DNA of 22,631 nucleotides from an uncultured Lacticaseibacillus sp. (GTDB lineage: Bacteria > Bacillota > Bacilli > Lactobacillales > Lactobacillaceae): positions 1-22,631 of the forward strand of contig CAKRNG010000029.1 in NCBI GenBank assembly GCA_934370925.1, written 5' to 3'. Below the pieces are notes generated by a model. The model was not told the DNA's origin. It saw nothing but the letters and a program-made list of their open reading frames with translations, and searched no databases. The translations under genes and the position numbers were made by a program. Positions 1 to 6,826 of the stretch are shown piece by piece (the first letter of the stretch is position 1; every line of letters starts with the position of its first letter).

Positions 1-57
1 AACTTAGGATTTCTACCGGGCCTGTTTTGTATGTTAGGGGGCAGTCTTCTGGCGCGC
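1..57. repeat. Right half of a dispersed palindromic repeat (window start)
   Basis: Bases 1-16 are identical to the last 16 bases of the window (22616-22631). Bases 7-33 are complementary to 22587-22613 over 27 positions, four of them G:T wobbles. The outer part, CTTCTGGCGC at 46-55, mirrors GCGCCAAAAG near the other end. This segment is therefore the 3' arm of a long hairpin whose 5' arm is seen only at the window's far end. CTTCTGGCGC recurs at 87-96, which suggests a partial second copy of the outer arm. Repeats of this shape, opening with a GAGGCTG-like start and ending in its complement, are familiar from lactobacilli; that family link is from memory. Confidence 0.6.
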
Positions 58-159
58 GACTGGATGTAATGTTCGTGTGCCTTGGACTTCTGGCGCACCC
101 ACAGTAGTAGAACGAGGACGCTAATCCAGTCAACAAATAGATTTTGAATAAGAGCCAAT

Positions 160-313
160 GTTTACGCATCGTGGTAAACTCCCTTATTTTTAACATAACG
201 CAAAACTTTGAGAAGTCACAAATCACTAATCGTTCACTAAAATGGGTCGTGGGACCGATGTATCTATTTAGTGTTCGCGTCAGAATAAGGCGGTAAGGTA
301 AAATGAGATAAGG
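160..313 (+). other. Non-coding leader segment with two hairpins
   Basis: The stretch from 58 to 470 holds no credible gene. Within it, GTTTAC (160-165) pairs perfectly with GTAAAC (174-179). CACTAAA (235-241) pairs perfectly with TTTAGTG (267-273), enclosing a small GGTC/GACC stem at its centre. With the terminator-like hairpin at 323-350 this could be a small structured RNA or the tail of an untranslated region, but I see no convincing promoter in front of it. The function is unknown. Confidence 0.25.
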
Positions 314-350
314 GTGCAACAGATGCACTGAGGGGTGCATAACTTTTTTT
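314..350 (+). terminator. Possible intrinsic terminator with alternative pairing
   Basis: ATGCAC (323-328) pairs perfectly with GTGCAT (335-340) around a 6-base loop. Three bases later a run of seven T begins (344-350). The same TGCAC can instead pair with GTGCA at 314-318, which would break the terminator stem. Such mutually exclusive stems are a hallmark of attenuators, but the stems are short (5-6 bp) and may be coincidental. Transcription would end before the promoter of the glycolipid operon at 409-437. Confidence 0.35.
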
Positions 351-408
351 GTACAGATGTGTTGCGCAGGGTGATTGTTGATTTAAGGTAAGGATTGACC
401 GTATTAAA

Positions 409-437
409 TTGCGTGAGCATTATGGAATCCTTATACT
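409..437 (+). promoter_or_regulatory. Promoter of the glycolipid glycosyltransferase operon
   Basis: A -35 box TTGCGT (409-414) and a -10 box TATACT (432-437) are separated by exactly 17 bases. This is the best conventional promoter in the window. Transcription would start near 444, leaving a short leader before the GTG start at 471. Confidence 0.7.
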
Positions 438-470
438 AAAACTATTCTTGACGAGTTTGGAGTGAGTCAG

Positions 471-1694
471 GTGAACATCGGTATTTTTACTGACAGTTAT
501 TTTCCGCAAGTGAGCGGGGTTGCAACGTCCATTAAGACGTTGAAGGACCAACTAGAAGCACGCGGACATTCAGTTTATATTTTCACAACAACAGATCCAC
601 ACGTACCAGAAGACACCGTTGAGCCGAACATCTTCCGGTTTGGGAGTGTGGCGTTCGTGTCATTCAAAGACCGCCGTATTGCGGTTCGTGGCCTTTTTCA
701 TGCGCTTCAGGTGGCAAAAGACTTGAAGCTTGACATCGTGCACACGCAGACCGAGTTCTCCATTGGGTTCATCGGGAAGTTTGTGGCGCGGAACATGCAC
801 ATCCCCACCGTGCATACCTACCACACAATGTATGAAGATTACTTACACTATGTCTTAAATGGCCACTTGTTACGCCCTTACCACGTTCGGCAAATGACGC
901 GGGCGTTCGTGCACAACGATTCCGGCGTGGTTGCGCCAAGTGACCGTGTCCTCGAAACACTTGCTGGCTACGGCGTGACGGCACCTATTCGTGTGATTCC
1001 AACGGGGATTGAGCTGGGTGCCTACACGAAAGAAACAAATCGGGATATTCGCAAAGAACTCGGATTGACTGATGTGCCGGTTATGATTTCGTTGTCTCGT
1101 GTGGCGTTCGAAAAGCGCATTGACCGTGTGATTGACGCCATGCCACGGATTCTGAAGGCCGTACCGAATGCGGTCTTGCTAGTTGTTGGGGATGGTCCAG
1201 CACGTGAAAGCCTGGAAGAACAGGCCGAGTCTCTCGAACTTGAAGACCACGTACGCTTTATTGGTGAAGTGGATCATGATGAAGTGCCACTCTATTACCG
1301 TGCCGCGGATATCTTTATGTCCGCCAGTGATTCGGAAGCGCAGGGACTCACCTACCTAGAAGCAATGGCAGCGGGAACCAAGGTGCTTGCACTCACGGGG
1401 GACTACACGAATGCCTTGCTGGATGACCCAACAATTGGGCGCACCTTCAAGCGCCCTACAGAGATGGCGCAGCTAGCAGTCGAATACATGCAGAACCCCA
1501 AGAAGTATGCGGATAGTACCGCACGCGAGGCCAAACTGGACGCCATTTCCGCGGACAGGTTCGGTGACTGCATCTTGAAGTTCTACAATGACGCAATGGT
1601 TTACTACAAAGAGGCAATTGACGACAAGACGATTGCCCGGTCGTTTGCAAAGCCATTACGGTTTCGGCGCGCCTGGGGGAAGGACGAAGAATGA
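471..1694 (+). CDS. lafA: GT4 glycosyltransferase, LafA-like diacylglycerol glucosyltransferase
   Basis: Likely transfers glucose from UDP-glucose to diacylglycerol at the inner face of the membrane, the first step of the LTA glycolipid anchor (Listeria LafA, enterococcal BgsB type). The 407-residue product opens with NIGIFTDSYFPQVSGVATSI, the usual N-terminus of this family. It has the GT4 donor-binding segment LSRVAFEKRID near residue 208 and the EX7E motif (E289 and E297) within SEAQGLTYLEAM. A longer reading frame opens at GTG 462, but that codon overlaps the GGAG ribosome binding site (459-462). GTG 471 sits eight bases after the site and gives the family's usual start. The stop overlaps the next ATG as ATGA, so the two are translationally coupled. 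Family assignment is firm; the exact sugar and acceptor are inferred from family and context. Confidence 0.85.
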   Translation: MNIGIFTDSYFPQVSGVATSIKTLKDQLEARGHSVYIFTTTDPHVPEDTVEPNIFRFGSVAFVSFKDRRIAVRGLFHALQVAKDLKLDIVHTQTEFSIGFIGKFVARNMHIPTVHTYHTMYEDYLHYVLNGHLLRPYHVRQMTRAFVHNDSGVVAPSDRVLETLAGYGVTAPIRVIPTGIELGAYTKETNRDIRKELGLTDVPVMISLSRVAFEKRIDRVIDAMPRILKAVPNAVLLVVGDGPARESLEEQAESLELEDHVRFIGEVDHDEVPLYYRAADIFMSASDSEAQGLTYLEAMAAGTKVLALTGDYTNALLDDPTIGRTFKRPTEMAQLAVEYMQNPKKYADSTAREAKLDAISADRFGDCILKFYNDAMVYYKEAIDDKTIARSFAKPLRFRRAWGKDEE

Positions 1695-2758
1695 TTAATA
1701 TTAATATGTTTAGCTCCGCAGACAAGGTGGCGGGCCAAGGAGTTGGTTCCGCGTATCTTGAACTGATGGGGCTACTGAAGAAGTACTTCCCGGATGAATT
1801 TAAGATTAAGGTGAATAACTTTAGTCGCAGTGCCATCAGTCATTACCACACGATTGATCCGCAATTTTTCTTATCAACGTGGAGTCCAAAACGGGGCCGG
1901 AAGATAGGGTACGTTCACTTCCTGCCAGATACGTTAGATTCCAGTCTGACGTTGCCCGGGGTGGCACGTGTGAGCTTGGATAAGTACGTCATTGCGTTCT
2001 ACAAGCGTATGGATCACCTTGTTGTGGTGAACCCGAATTTCATCCCCCGGCTCGCTGCGTATGGAATTGATCCAGATGACGTGACGTATATTCCGAATTT
2101 TGTGGCAACCAAGACGTTCCATCCCGAAACGGCGGAACGGCAACGGCTCTTGCGGGATGAGCTTGACGTGGCGCAGGACGCGTTTGTGGTGTTCGGTGCG
2201 GGTCAGGTGCAAGAACGCAAGGGGATTGATGATTTCATCGAATTAGCCAAGCAGAACCCCGACATGCAGTTCATCTGGGCGGGTGGCTTTTCATTCGGTG
2301 CCATTACAAATGGGTATAGTCATTTGAAGAAAGAAGTGGCAAATGCGCCCGCAAACTTGAAGTTCACGGGCATTATTCCGCGCGAAACAATGATTCATTA
2401 CTACAACATCGCGGATTTATTCTTATTGCCATCCTACGAAGAGCTTTTTCCAATGACGGTGCTCGAAGCCTTTGCGACCCACACGCCTGTGATGGTGCGC
2501 AACCTTGATTTATATGACGAAATTATTGAACCTTATGCAGTTGAGGCTGAAGACGTTCTGGAAATGAGCGAGAAGATTCGCAAGTTGCGGGACGAACCAG
2601 AATTATTGCAGCATTACGCCGACTTGAGTGCCAAGGCAACGGATGAATATTCCGAGGAACATCTTGCGCACGTTTGGGAGAAGTTTTATACCGAACAGGC
2701 AGCCAAAGCGCATCTCGGGAAGAAAAAAAGGGACAAGACAAAAGACAGAAAGAAGTAG
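1691..2758 (+). CDS. lafB: GT4 glycosyltransferase, LafB/CpoA-like (second sugar of glycolipid)
   Basis: The 355-residue product probably adds the second hexose to the monoglucosyl-diacylglycerol made by the preceding gene, as LafB does in Listeria and CpoA in pneumococcus. It begins MININMFSSADKVAGQGVGS, typical of this branch, which has a degenerate N-terminal acceptor domain. It then shows the Rossmann donor domain with VFGAGQVQERKGIDDF near residue 168 and the EX7E motif (E251 and E259) in SYEELFPMTVLEAF. The C-terminus is strongly basic (KKKRDKTKDRKK), which fits peripheral binding to an anionic membrane. It overlaps the upstream gene by four bases and lies nine bases before the downstream membrane protein. 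Whether it transfers glucose or galactose cannot be read from the sequence. Confidence 0.82.
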   Translation: MININMFSSADKVAGQGVGSAYLELMGLLKKYFPDEFKIKVNNFSRSAISHYHTIDPQFFLSTWSPKRGRKIGYVHFLPDTLDSSLTLPGVARVSLDKYVIAFYKRMDHLVVVNPNFIPRLAAYGIDPDDVTYIPNFVATKTFHPETAERQRLLRDELDVAQDAFVVFGAGQVQERKGIDDFIELAKQNPDMQFIWAGGFSFGAITNGYSHLKKEVANAPANLKFTGIIPRETMIHYYNIADLFLLPSYEELFPMTVLEAFATHTPVMVRNLDLYDEIIEPYAVEAEDVLEMSEKIRKLRDEPELLQHYADLSAKATDEYSEEHLAHVWEKFYTEQAAKAHLGKKKRDKTKDRKK

Positions 2759-2767
2759 GGGGCGGCG

Positions 2768-3805
2768 ATGACATCTAAAAACAAACTAGCCGCGCTGGTG
2801 ATGTTTGCGATAGGCGCGGGAATCTTCGCGTGGGAAAGCCGTCACACCAACCTCAAGCACATGATGCATCAATTGGCCCACCTGAATTGGTGGTGGATTC
2901 TTGTCGGCATGATCATGATGCTGGGGTCCTGGCTGATTGAAACAGTGATTGTGCAGGTGTTTGTTCGTCAGGAACATGTGCGTCTGCCTTTCCGTGAAGC
3001 AATTCGTGTGCCACTCGTTGAACAACTCTTCAATGCAATTACACCGTTCTCAACTGGGGGCCAACCCGCTCAGTTGTACGCCTTATTGCAGAGTGGGGTT
3101 GAGGGGGGCCGCGCAAGTTCCGTTTTACTCATGAAGTTTGTCGTTTATCAGCTGATGGTTCTCGTCAATTTTATTCTGACTATCATCATTGGCTTTAACT
3201 GGATTGCCGACCAGATTGGCCCGCTGAAGTGGCTGATTATCTTCGGAATGGTCATCCACGTGGTGGTCATCGTGGGCTTGTTACTCGTCATGTATCGCTA
3301 TGGCTTCACAAAACGGCTAGTGGCGCTCGCACTCATTCCAGTGGGATGGGTGTTGGGGCACGAACGGGCGGCAGGAGTTGCGCTGCGTGCTGAGGAAAAA
3401 ATCGATACCTTCTATCAAGAAAGCCTGCATTTAAAGCGAGAGAAGAAGAAGGTGGGGAAAGCAGCCATTTTAACGCTCCTTCAACTCTTCATGTACTATA
3501 GCGTGCCGTATTTCGTTCTCCTCGCGTTGCACGTCAACCACGTGAATTTCATCCGTGTGCTCGTGCTACACGTGATGATCGTGATGATTGTGTCACTGTT
3601 CCCGATTCCTGGGGGGAGTGGCGGAGCTGAGTACAGCTTCAGTCGGATTTTTGCGACATTCATGACAAACTCGGCGCAGCTCGTGCTGGCCATGCTACTG
3701 TGGCGCTTGTTGACCTACTACCTGGGGATGATTCTGGGGATTGTGGCGGTGGCAATTCGGCCATCGAGACTAAAACAAGGCGACACGGGACAAAAAAGTT
3801 CCTAA
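2768..3805 (+). CDS. UPF0104 / LPG-synthase-TM-like membrane protein, candidate glycolipid flippase
   Basis: A 345-residue integral membrane protein of the family that also forms the flippase half of MprF (LPG_synthase_TM, YbhN-like). I see about seven or eight hydrophobic segments, near residues 7-22, 40-65, 122-145, 153-177, 186-196, 232-255, 265-285 and 305-330. Family hallmarks are TPFSTGGQPAQLYAL near residue 95 and PIPGGSGGAEYSFSRI near residue 279. The soluble lysyltransferase domain of full MprF is absent. AGGGGG ahead of the ATG serves as ribosome binding site. Being third in an operon with two glycolipid synthases makes it a reasonable candidate for moving the glycolipid across the membrane; that role is inference. 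No clear terminator follows. Confidence 0.8.
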   Translation: MTSKNKLAALVMFAIGAGIFAWESRHTNLKHMMHQLAHLNWWWILVGMIMMLGSWLIETVIVQVFVRQEHVRLPFREAIRVPLVEQLFNAITPFSTGGQPAQLYALLQSGVEGGRASSVLLMKFVVYQLMVLVNFILTIIIGFNWIADQIGPLKWLIIFGMVIHVVVIVGLLLVMYRYGFTKRLVALALIPVGWVLGHERAAGVALRAEEKIDTFYQESLHLKREKKKVGKAAILTLLQLFMYYSVPYFVLLALHVNHVNFIRVLVLHVMIVMIVSLFPIPGGSGGAEYSFSRIFATFMTNSAQLVLAMLLWRLLTYYLGMILGIVAVAIRPSRLKQGDTGQKSS

Positions 3806-3862
3806 GAAAACACGTTTTTTTGCATAAACTGTCTATTTTTTACGGCATGAACGGTCAATCCG

Positions 3863-3871
3863 TGGTATGCT
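3863..3871 (+). promoter_or_regulatory. Extended -10 promoter for the ykuJ-like gene
   Basis: TGG-TATGCT is a TGn extended -10 element. No good -35 box lies 16-18 bases upstream. The start codon at 3903 follows after about 30 bases, with a GGGGG ribosome binding site in between. Confidence 0.45.
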
Positions 3872-3902
3872 CATACCGGATATAAAAGAAGGGGGCACTC
3901 CC

Positions 3903-4157
3903 ATGAAAGGCTCACAACTCGTTGCAATCATTAAGCGTCTAGAAGCAATGCAAGACGCGGACTCTACCGAAGTCCAGACGCGCCGTTTCGAAAAGAACGG
4001 GGCAGAACGTGGTCTCGTAACATACGACCCAAAGACAGAAACGTTTGAACTTGAGGAACTTGCTGATCACCAGACGTTCCAGTTCGACAACATCGATCTC
4101 GTCGCAATGGAGATTTTTGACCTCCTTGACGAGGGAACAGACGCACCTGAAGCTTAG
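3903..4157 (+). CDS. ykuJ: YkuJ / DUF1797 family small protein
   Basis: The 84-residue product has the size and the C-terminal signature of the YkuJ family, FDNIDLVAMEIFDLL near residues 61-75, preceded by a short beta-rich region (RGLVTYDPKTETFELEEL). The family has a known fold but no established function, so I assign none. The frame is open upstream to ATG 3867, but that codon lies in the -10 box. ATG 3903 follows GGGGG by seven bases and gives the normal family length. The product is acidic with no membrane segment, so it should be cytoplasmic. It is a single-gene transcript between its own promoter and a strong terminator, so the link to the LTA genes on both sides may be only positional. 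Confidence 0.78.
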   Translation: MKGSQLVAIIKRLEAMQDADSTEVQTRRFEKNGAERGLVTYDPKTETFELEELADHQTFQFDNIDLVAMEIFDLLDEGTDAPEA

Positions 4158-4171
4158 TCATTCAGAAAATT

Positions 4172-4206
4172 AAAAAAGGGTTGGGCTTTTTGCCTAACCC
4201 TTTTTT
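4172..4206 (+). terminator. Rho-independent terminator after ykuJ
   Basis: AAAAAAGGGTTGGGC pairs with GCCTAACCCTTTTTT (one G:T pair) around a short T-rich loop and ends in six T. It is the clearest terminator on the left side of the window and separates ykuJ from ltaS. Confidence 0.88.
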
Positions 4207-4355
4207 CATAGCAAGATATGCGGTATCGCTTTAGAAGTGCACGTTTATCCGTTACTTTTTTTGCAATCTTTTTAGTTGTTGATACGAGGAATTGATTCAA
4301 ATCGTGATGATAATTGGTCTTTTTCTTAAATTATGGTCTCTTTTTGAGCGCAAAA

Positions 4356-4384
4356 TTGTTATTTCACAGGTTTATGTGTAGACT
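4356..4384 (+). promoter_or_regulatory. Promoter of ltaS
   Basis: TTGTTA (4356-4361) and TAGACT (4379-4384) are separated by 17 bases. The start codon is at 4421 and an ACGGAGG ribosome binding site lies between. Confidence 0.6.
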
Positions 4385-4420
4385 GAATTTTGATAATAGT
4401 TTATGTTACGGAGGTTCACC

Positions 4421-6571
4421 ATGAAGCAAGTTGGCGGTCGAATACGCGGGGCGCTGAATAGTCGTCTCGGTTTTTTTGTGCTCGCGATTGCCCTGTTCTG
4501 GGCGAAAACACTCTGGGCCTACAACGCGAAGTTCTCACTGGGCGTTGAGGGTGGATTCCAGAAAATGCTACTCGCACTCAATCCGTTTCCAACCACAATC
4601 CTGCTTTTCGGGATTGCGCTGTACATGTCGGGACGGAAATCATACATCACCCTCATCATCGTTGACCTGATAACGACGACGTGGCTGTTTGCGAACATTT
4701 TGTATTACCGGGAATTTTCTGACTTCATGACGTTTGCGCTCATGAAGGGCGGTAGTTCCGTCTCGAATAACCTGAGTACCGCCATCGCGGGGATTCTAGA
4801 ACCAACTGACTTCTTGGTGTACCTAGATGTCATTATCCTAATTCTGCTACTTGCGTTTAAGTTCATCAGAATGGATATTCGGCCCATCAAGAAACGATTC
4901 GCCTTCCTTGTGTCGGTGCTCGCGTGCGTGCTGTTCGGTGCCAACTTATCGATGGCCTATCACGACCGTTCAGGATTACTGACGCGGACGTTCGATAGTA
5001 ACTACATCGTGAAGTATCTGGGGCTGAACTCCTATGCGGTTTACGATGGCGTGAAGACGGTGCAAACGAGTGCGGTTAAAGCGAAGGCGACCGCGAGTGA
5101 TTTGGACAGCACGAAGAAGTGGCTGAAGAAGAACCGGATTGCGTCGAACGTCGAGTACAAGGGCGTGGCGAAGGGCAAAAACGTCTTCGTGATTCACCTC
5201 GAAAGCTTCCAGCAGTTCCTGATTGATTTCAAGTATCAGGGAAAAGAAGTGACGCCAAACCTCAACAAGATTTATCATTCGAGCAGTACCCTGTCGTTTG
5301 ATAACTTCTTCAACCAGGTTGGTCAGGGGAAGACCTCTGATGCAGAACTGATGTTGGAGAACTCACTGTACGGACTCTCAGAAGGTTCCGTCATGAGCAC
5401 GTTGGGGAGCAGCAACACGTTCCAGGCAGCACCGGCAATCTTGGACCAGCAGGGCTACACGACTGCCGCGATGCATGGGGATATCGGGAGCTTCTGGAAT
5501 CGTGACAACACGTATAAGCAGTGGGGCTACGATTACTGGATTAGTGAAGACTACTATAACTCAAAGAAGAGCTACGAATTGGGTTACGGGTTGAAGGACA
5601 AAATTTTCTTTAAGCAGTCTGCTAGCTACATCGAACAGCTGCCACAACCTTTCTACACCAAGATGATTACGCTCACAAACCATTACCCGTACCCATTGGA
5701 TAAGAAGAACGTGACGGATATTCCACGGACGAAGACGGGGGATAACACGGTTGATGGCTACCTCCAGACGGCGCACTACCTGGATCAGGCGGTGGGTGAA
5801 TTCATGGCTTGGCTTAAGAAGTCTGGACTTGAGAAGAATTCGCTTGTGATGTTCTATGGGGACCACTATGGGGTATCCGGGAACCACAATAAGGCGATGG
5901 GAAAGTTGCTCGGGATTAAGAATTACAACGAGTACAATGATGCCCAAAACCAACGTGTGCCACTGATGTTTAGTATGCCTGGCCTTAAGGGGGGCGTTAA
6001 CCACACATATGGTGGTGAAATCGATGTCTTACCTACCCTCATGAATTTACTTGGGGTGGACACCTCGAACTACATCATGTTCGGGACTGACTTGCTTGCT
6101 TCTGGCCGAAACCAGACCGTCTCGTTCCGTAACGGTAATTTCGTCACGCCAGAGATTACGAAAGTTGGTAGTAAGTACTACAACACGACAACTGGTGATG
6201 TCATCAAGCACCCAACAGCAGCACAAAAGAAGGCGGAAAACGAGGCGGTGAACCGTACCACCACGGTCCTGTCGCTTTCCGACCGCATTGTGAACGGGGA
6301 TCTGTTACGTTTCTACACGCCAAGTGGCTTCAAGAAAACGATCGCCAGTGATTATAGTTACAAGCTGACCACGGCGAAGAAGGAATTGAAGAAGGCACAG
6401 AAGAAGGGGACGAGTCTTCTGTCGGGGAACGATGGTAAGTCTGTTGAGTATGATACGGATGCACCAGAGCTTAAGTCTAAGGACGATGATAGTAGTAGCT
6501 CCAGCGCAAGCACGAGTTCCAGCTCAAGTAGCAGTTCGACAAGCAGCGATAAGGACAGTTCAAGCAAATAG
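4421..6571 (+). CDS. ltaS: Lipoteichoic acid synthase (LtaS family)
   Basis: Polymerises glycerol-phosphate from phosphatidylglycerol onto the glycolipid anchor at the outer face of the membrane. The 716-residue protein has about five N-terminal membrane helices (to about residue 180), then an extracellular sulfatase-like domain. Residues matching the Staphylococcus aureus enzyme are visible: metal ligand E261 in HLESFQ, nucleophile T305 in GQGKTSDAE, W359 and R361 in SFWNRD, H421 in TNHYPY, and D481-H482 in YGDHYG. ALLSO notable is the C-terminus (about 686-716), an almost pure serine tail with a few D and K, not part of the core enzyme. A start at 4403 is open, but the GGAGG site lies inside that extension, so ATG 4421 is chosen. 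The glycolipid genes lie just upstream. Confidence 0.93.
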   Translation: MKQVGGRIRGALNSRLGFFVLAIALFWAKTLWAYNAKFSLGVEGGFQKMLLALNPFPTTILLFGIALYMSGRKSYITLIIVDLITTTWLFANILYYREFSDFMTFALMKGGSSVSNNLSTAIAGILEPTDFLVYLDVIILILLLAFKFIRMDIRPIKKRFAFLVSVLACVLFGANLSMAYHDRSGLLTRTFDSNYIVKYLGLNSYAVYDGVKTVQTSAVKAKATASDLDSTKKWLKKNRIASNVEYKGVAKGKNVFVIHLESFQQFLIDFKYQGKEVTPNLNKIYHSSSTLSFDNFFNQVGQGKTSDAELMLENSLYGLSEGSVMSTLGSSNTFQAAPAILDQQGYTTAAMHGDIGSFWNRDNTYKQWGYDYWISEDYYNSKKSYELGYGLKDKIFFKQSASYIEQLPQPFYTKMITLTNHYPYPLDKKNVTDIPRTKTGDNTVDGYLQTAHYLDQAVGEFMAWLKKSGLEKNSLVMFYGDHYGVSGNHNKAMGKLLGIKNYNEYNDAQNQRVPLMFSMPGLKGGVNHTYGGEIDVLPTLMNLLGVDTSNYIMFGTDLLASGRNQTVSFRNGNFVTPEITKVGSKYYNTTTGDVIKHPTAAQKKAENEAVNRTTTVLSLSDRIVNGDLLRFYTPSGFKKTIASDYSYKLTTAKKELKKAQKKGTSLLSGNDGKSVEYDTDAPELKSKDDDSSSSSASTSSSSSSSSTSSDKDSSSK

Positions 6572-6591
6572 ATTGACATTTTCGGCTCTGC

Positions 6592-6619
6592 GTATTCCCC
6601 GCATACGCAGGGATGATCC
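6592..6619 (+). CRISPR. Solitary type I-E-like CRISPR repeat (array remnant)
   Basis: These 28 bases have the length and the layout of lactobacillar type I-E repeats: they open GTATTCCCCGC and close GGATGATCC, with a central stem. One stem base differs from the expected GCGGGG (here GCAGGG). Read on the other strand it encodes IIPAYAGNT, the peptide well known from mis-annotated I-E repeats. No second copy occurs 61 bases up- or downstream, nor elsewhere in the window, and there is no leader or cas gene. It starts 21 bases after the ltaS stop codon. Either a relic of a lost array or a resemblance created by a hairpin (CTGCGTAT at 6588-6595 pairs with ATACGCAG at 6603-6610). Confidence 0.5.
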
Positions 6620-6732
6620 CCACAAACCGAAATTGTTCAATCGGCGTCATTGCATCAAATACTGACTTAGTGACTGCCTTTGTTGCTTTGCCACCCGTGC
6701 GTGGCGTCTTGCCCTTGTAGAATTTCGTACCA
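6620..6732. other. Intergenic stretch with an unidentified coding-like fragment on the minus strand
   Basis: On the minus strand this stretch reads as an open frame of about 40 residues containing TGTKFYKGKTPRTGGKATKA and then SVFDAMTPIEQFRFVG, with codon use like the native genes. It then runs straight into the antisense of the CRISPR-like repeat and of ltaS. There is no good ribosome binding site. I do not recognise the peptide. It may be the remnant of a lost gene or chance. Confidence 0.2.
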
Positions 6733-6758
6733 GTCATTAGCGCCACGACGCTAATGAC
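6733..6758. repeat. Perfect 10-bp inverted repeat
   Basis: GTCATTAGCG and CGCTAATGAC are exact reverse complements separated by CCACGA. No T run follows closely on either strand, so it is not itself an intrinsic terminator. It lies just outside the bidirectional terminator and could be the scar of a mobile element or a stabilising hairpin. Confidence 0.55.
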
Positions 6759-6766
6759 CTACCTAA

Positions 6767-6801
6767 AAAAAGCAGGCCCCCAATCTGGTGGGCCTGCTTT
6801 T
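6767..6801. terminator. Bidirectional terminator between ltaS and the minus-strand ABC operon
   Basis: AAAAGCAGGCCC (6767-6778) pairs with GGGCCTGCTTTT (6790-6801). Read on the minus strand the stem is followed by seven T, ideal for ending the ABC operon. On the plus strand four T follow, enough to help end ltaS transcription. Confidence 0.85.
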
Positions 6802-6826
6802 CATTAACCGTCAACCAACGCGAACA

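Noticed and set aside
462..470. GTG 462 as start of the first glycosyltransferase
   Set aside because: It overlaps the GGAG site; GTG 471 is correctly spaced and matches the family N-terminus.
3806..3830. A terminator after the flippase-like gene
   Set aside because: There is a T run, but the only stem is a trivial AAAAC/GTTTT pairing.
4403..4420. A start for LtaS six codons upstream
   Set aside because: The GGAGG ribosome binding site lies inside this extension, so translation starts at 4421.
6477..6746. An 89-residue minus-strand frame containing IIPAYAGNT
   Set aside because: That peptide is the translation of a CRISPR repeat, and the rest runs antisense through ltaS. Not a real protein as a whole.
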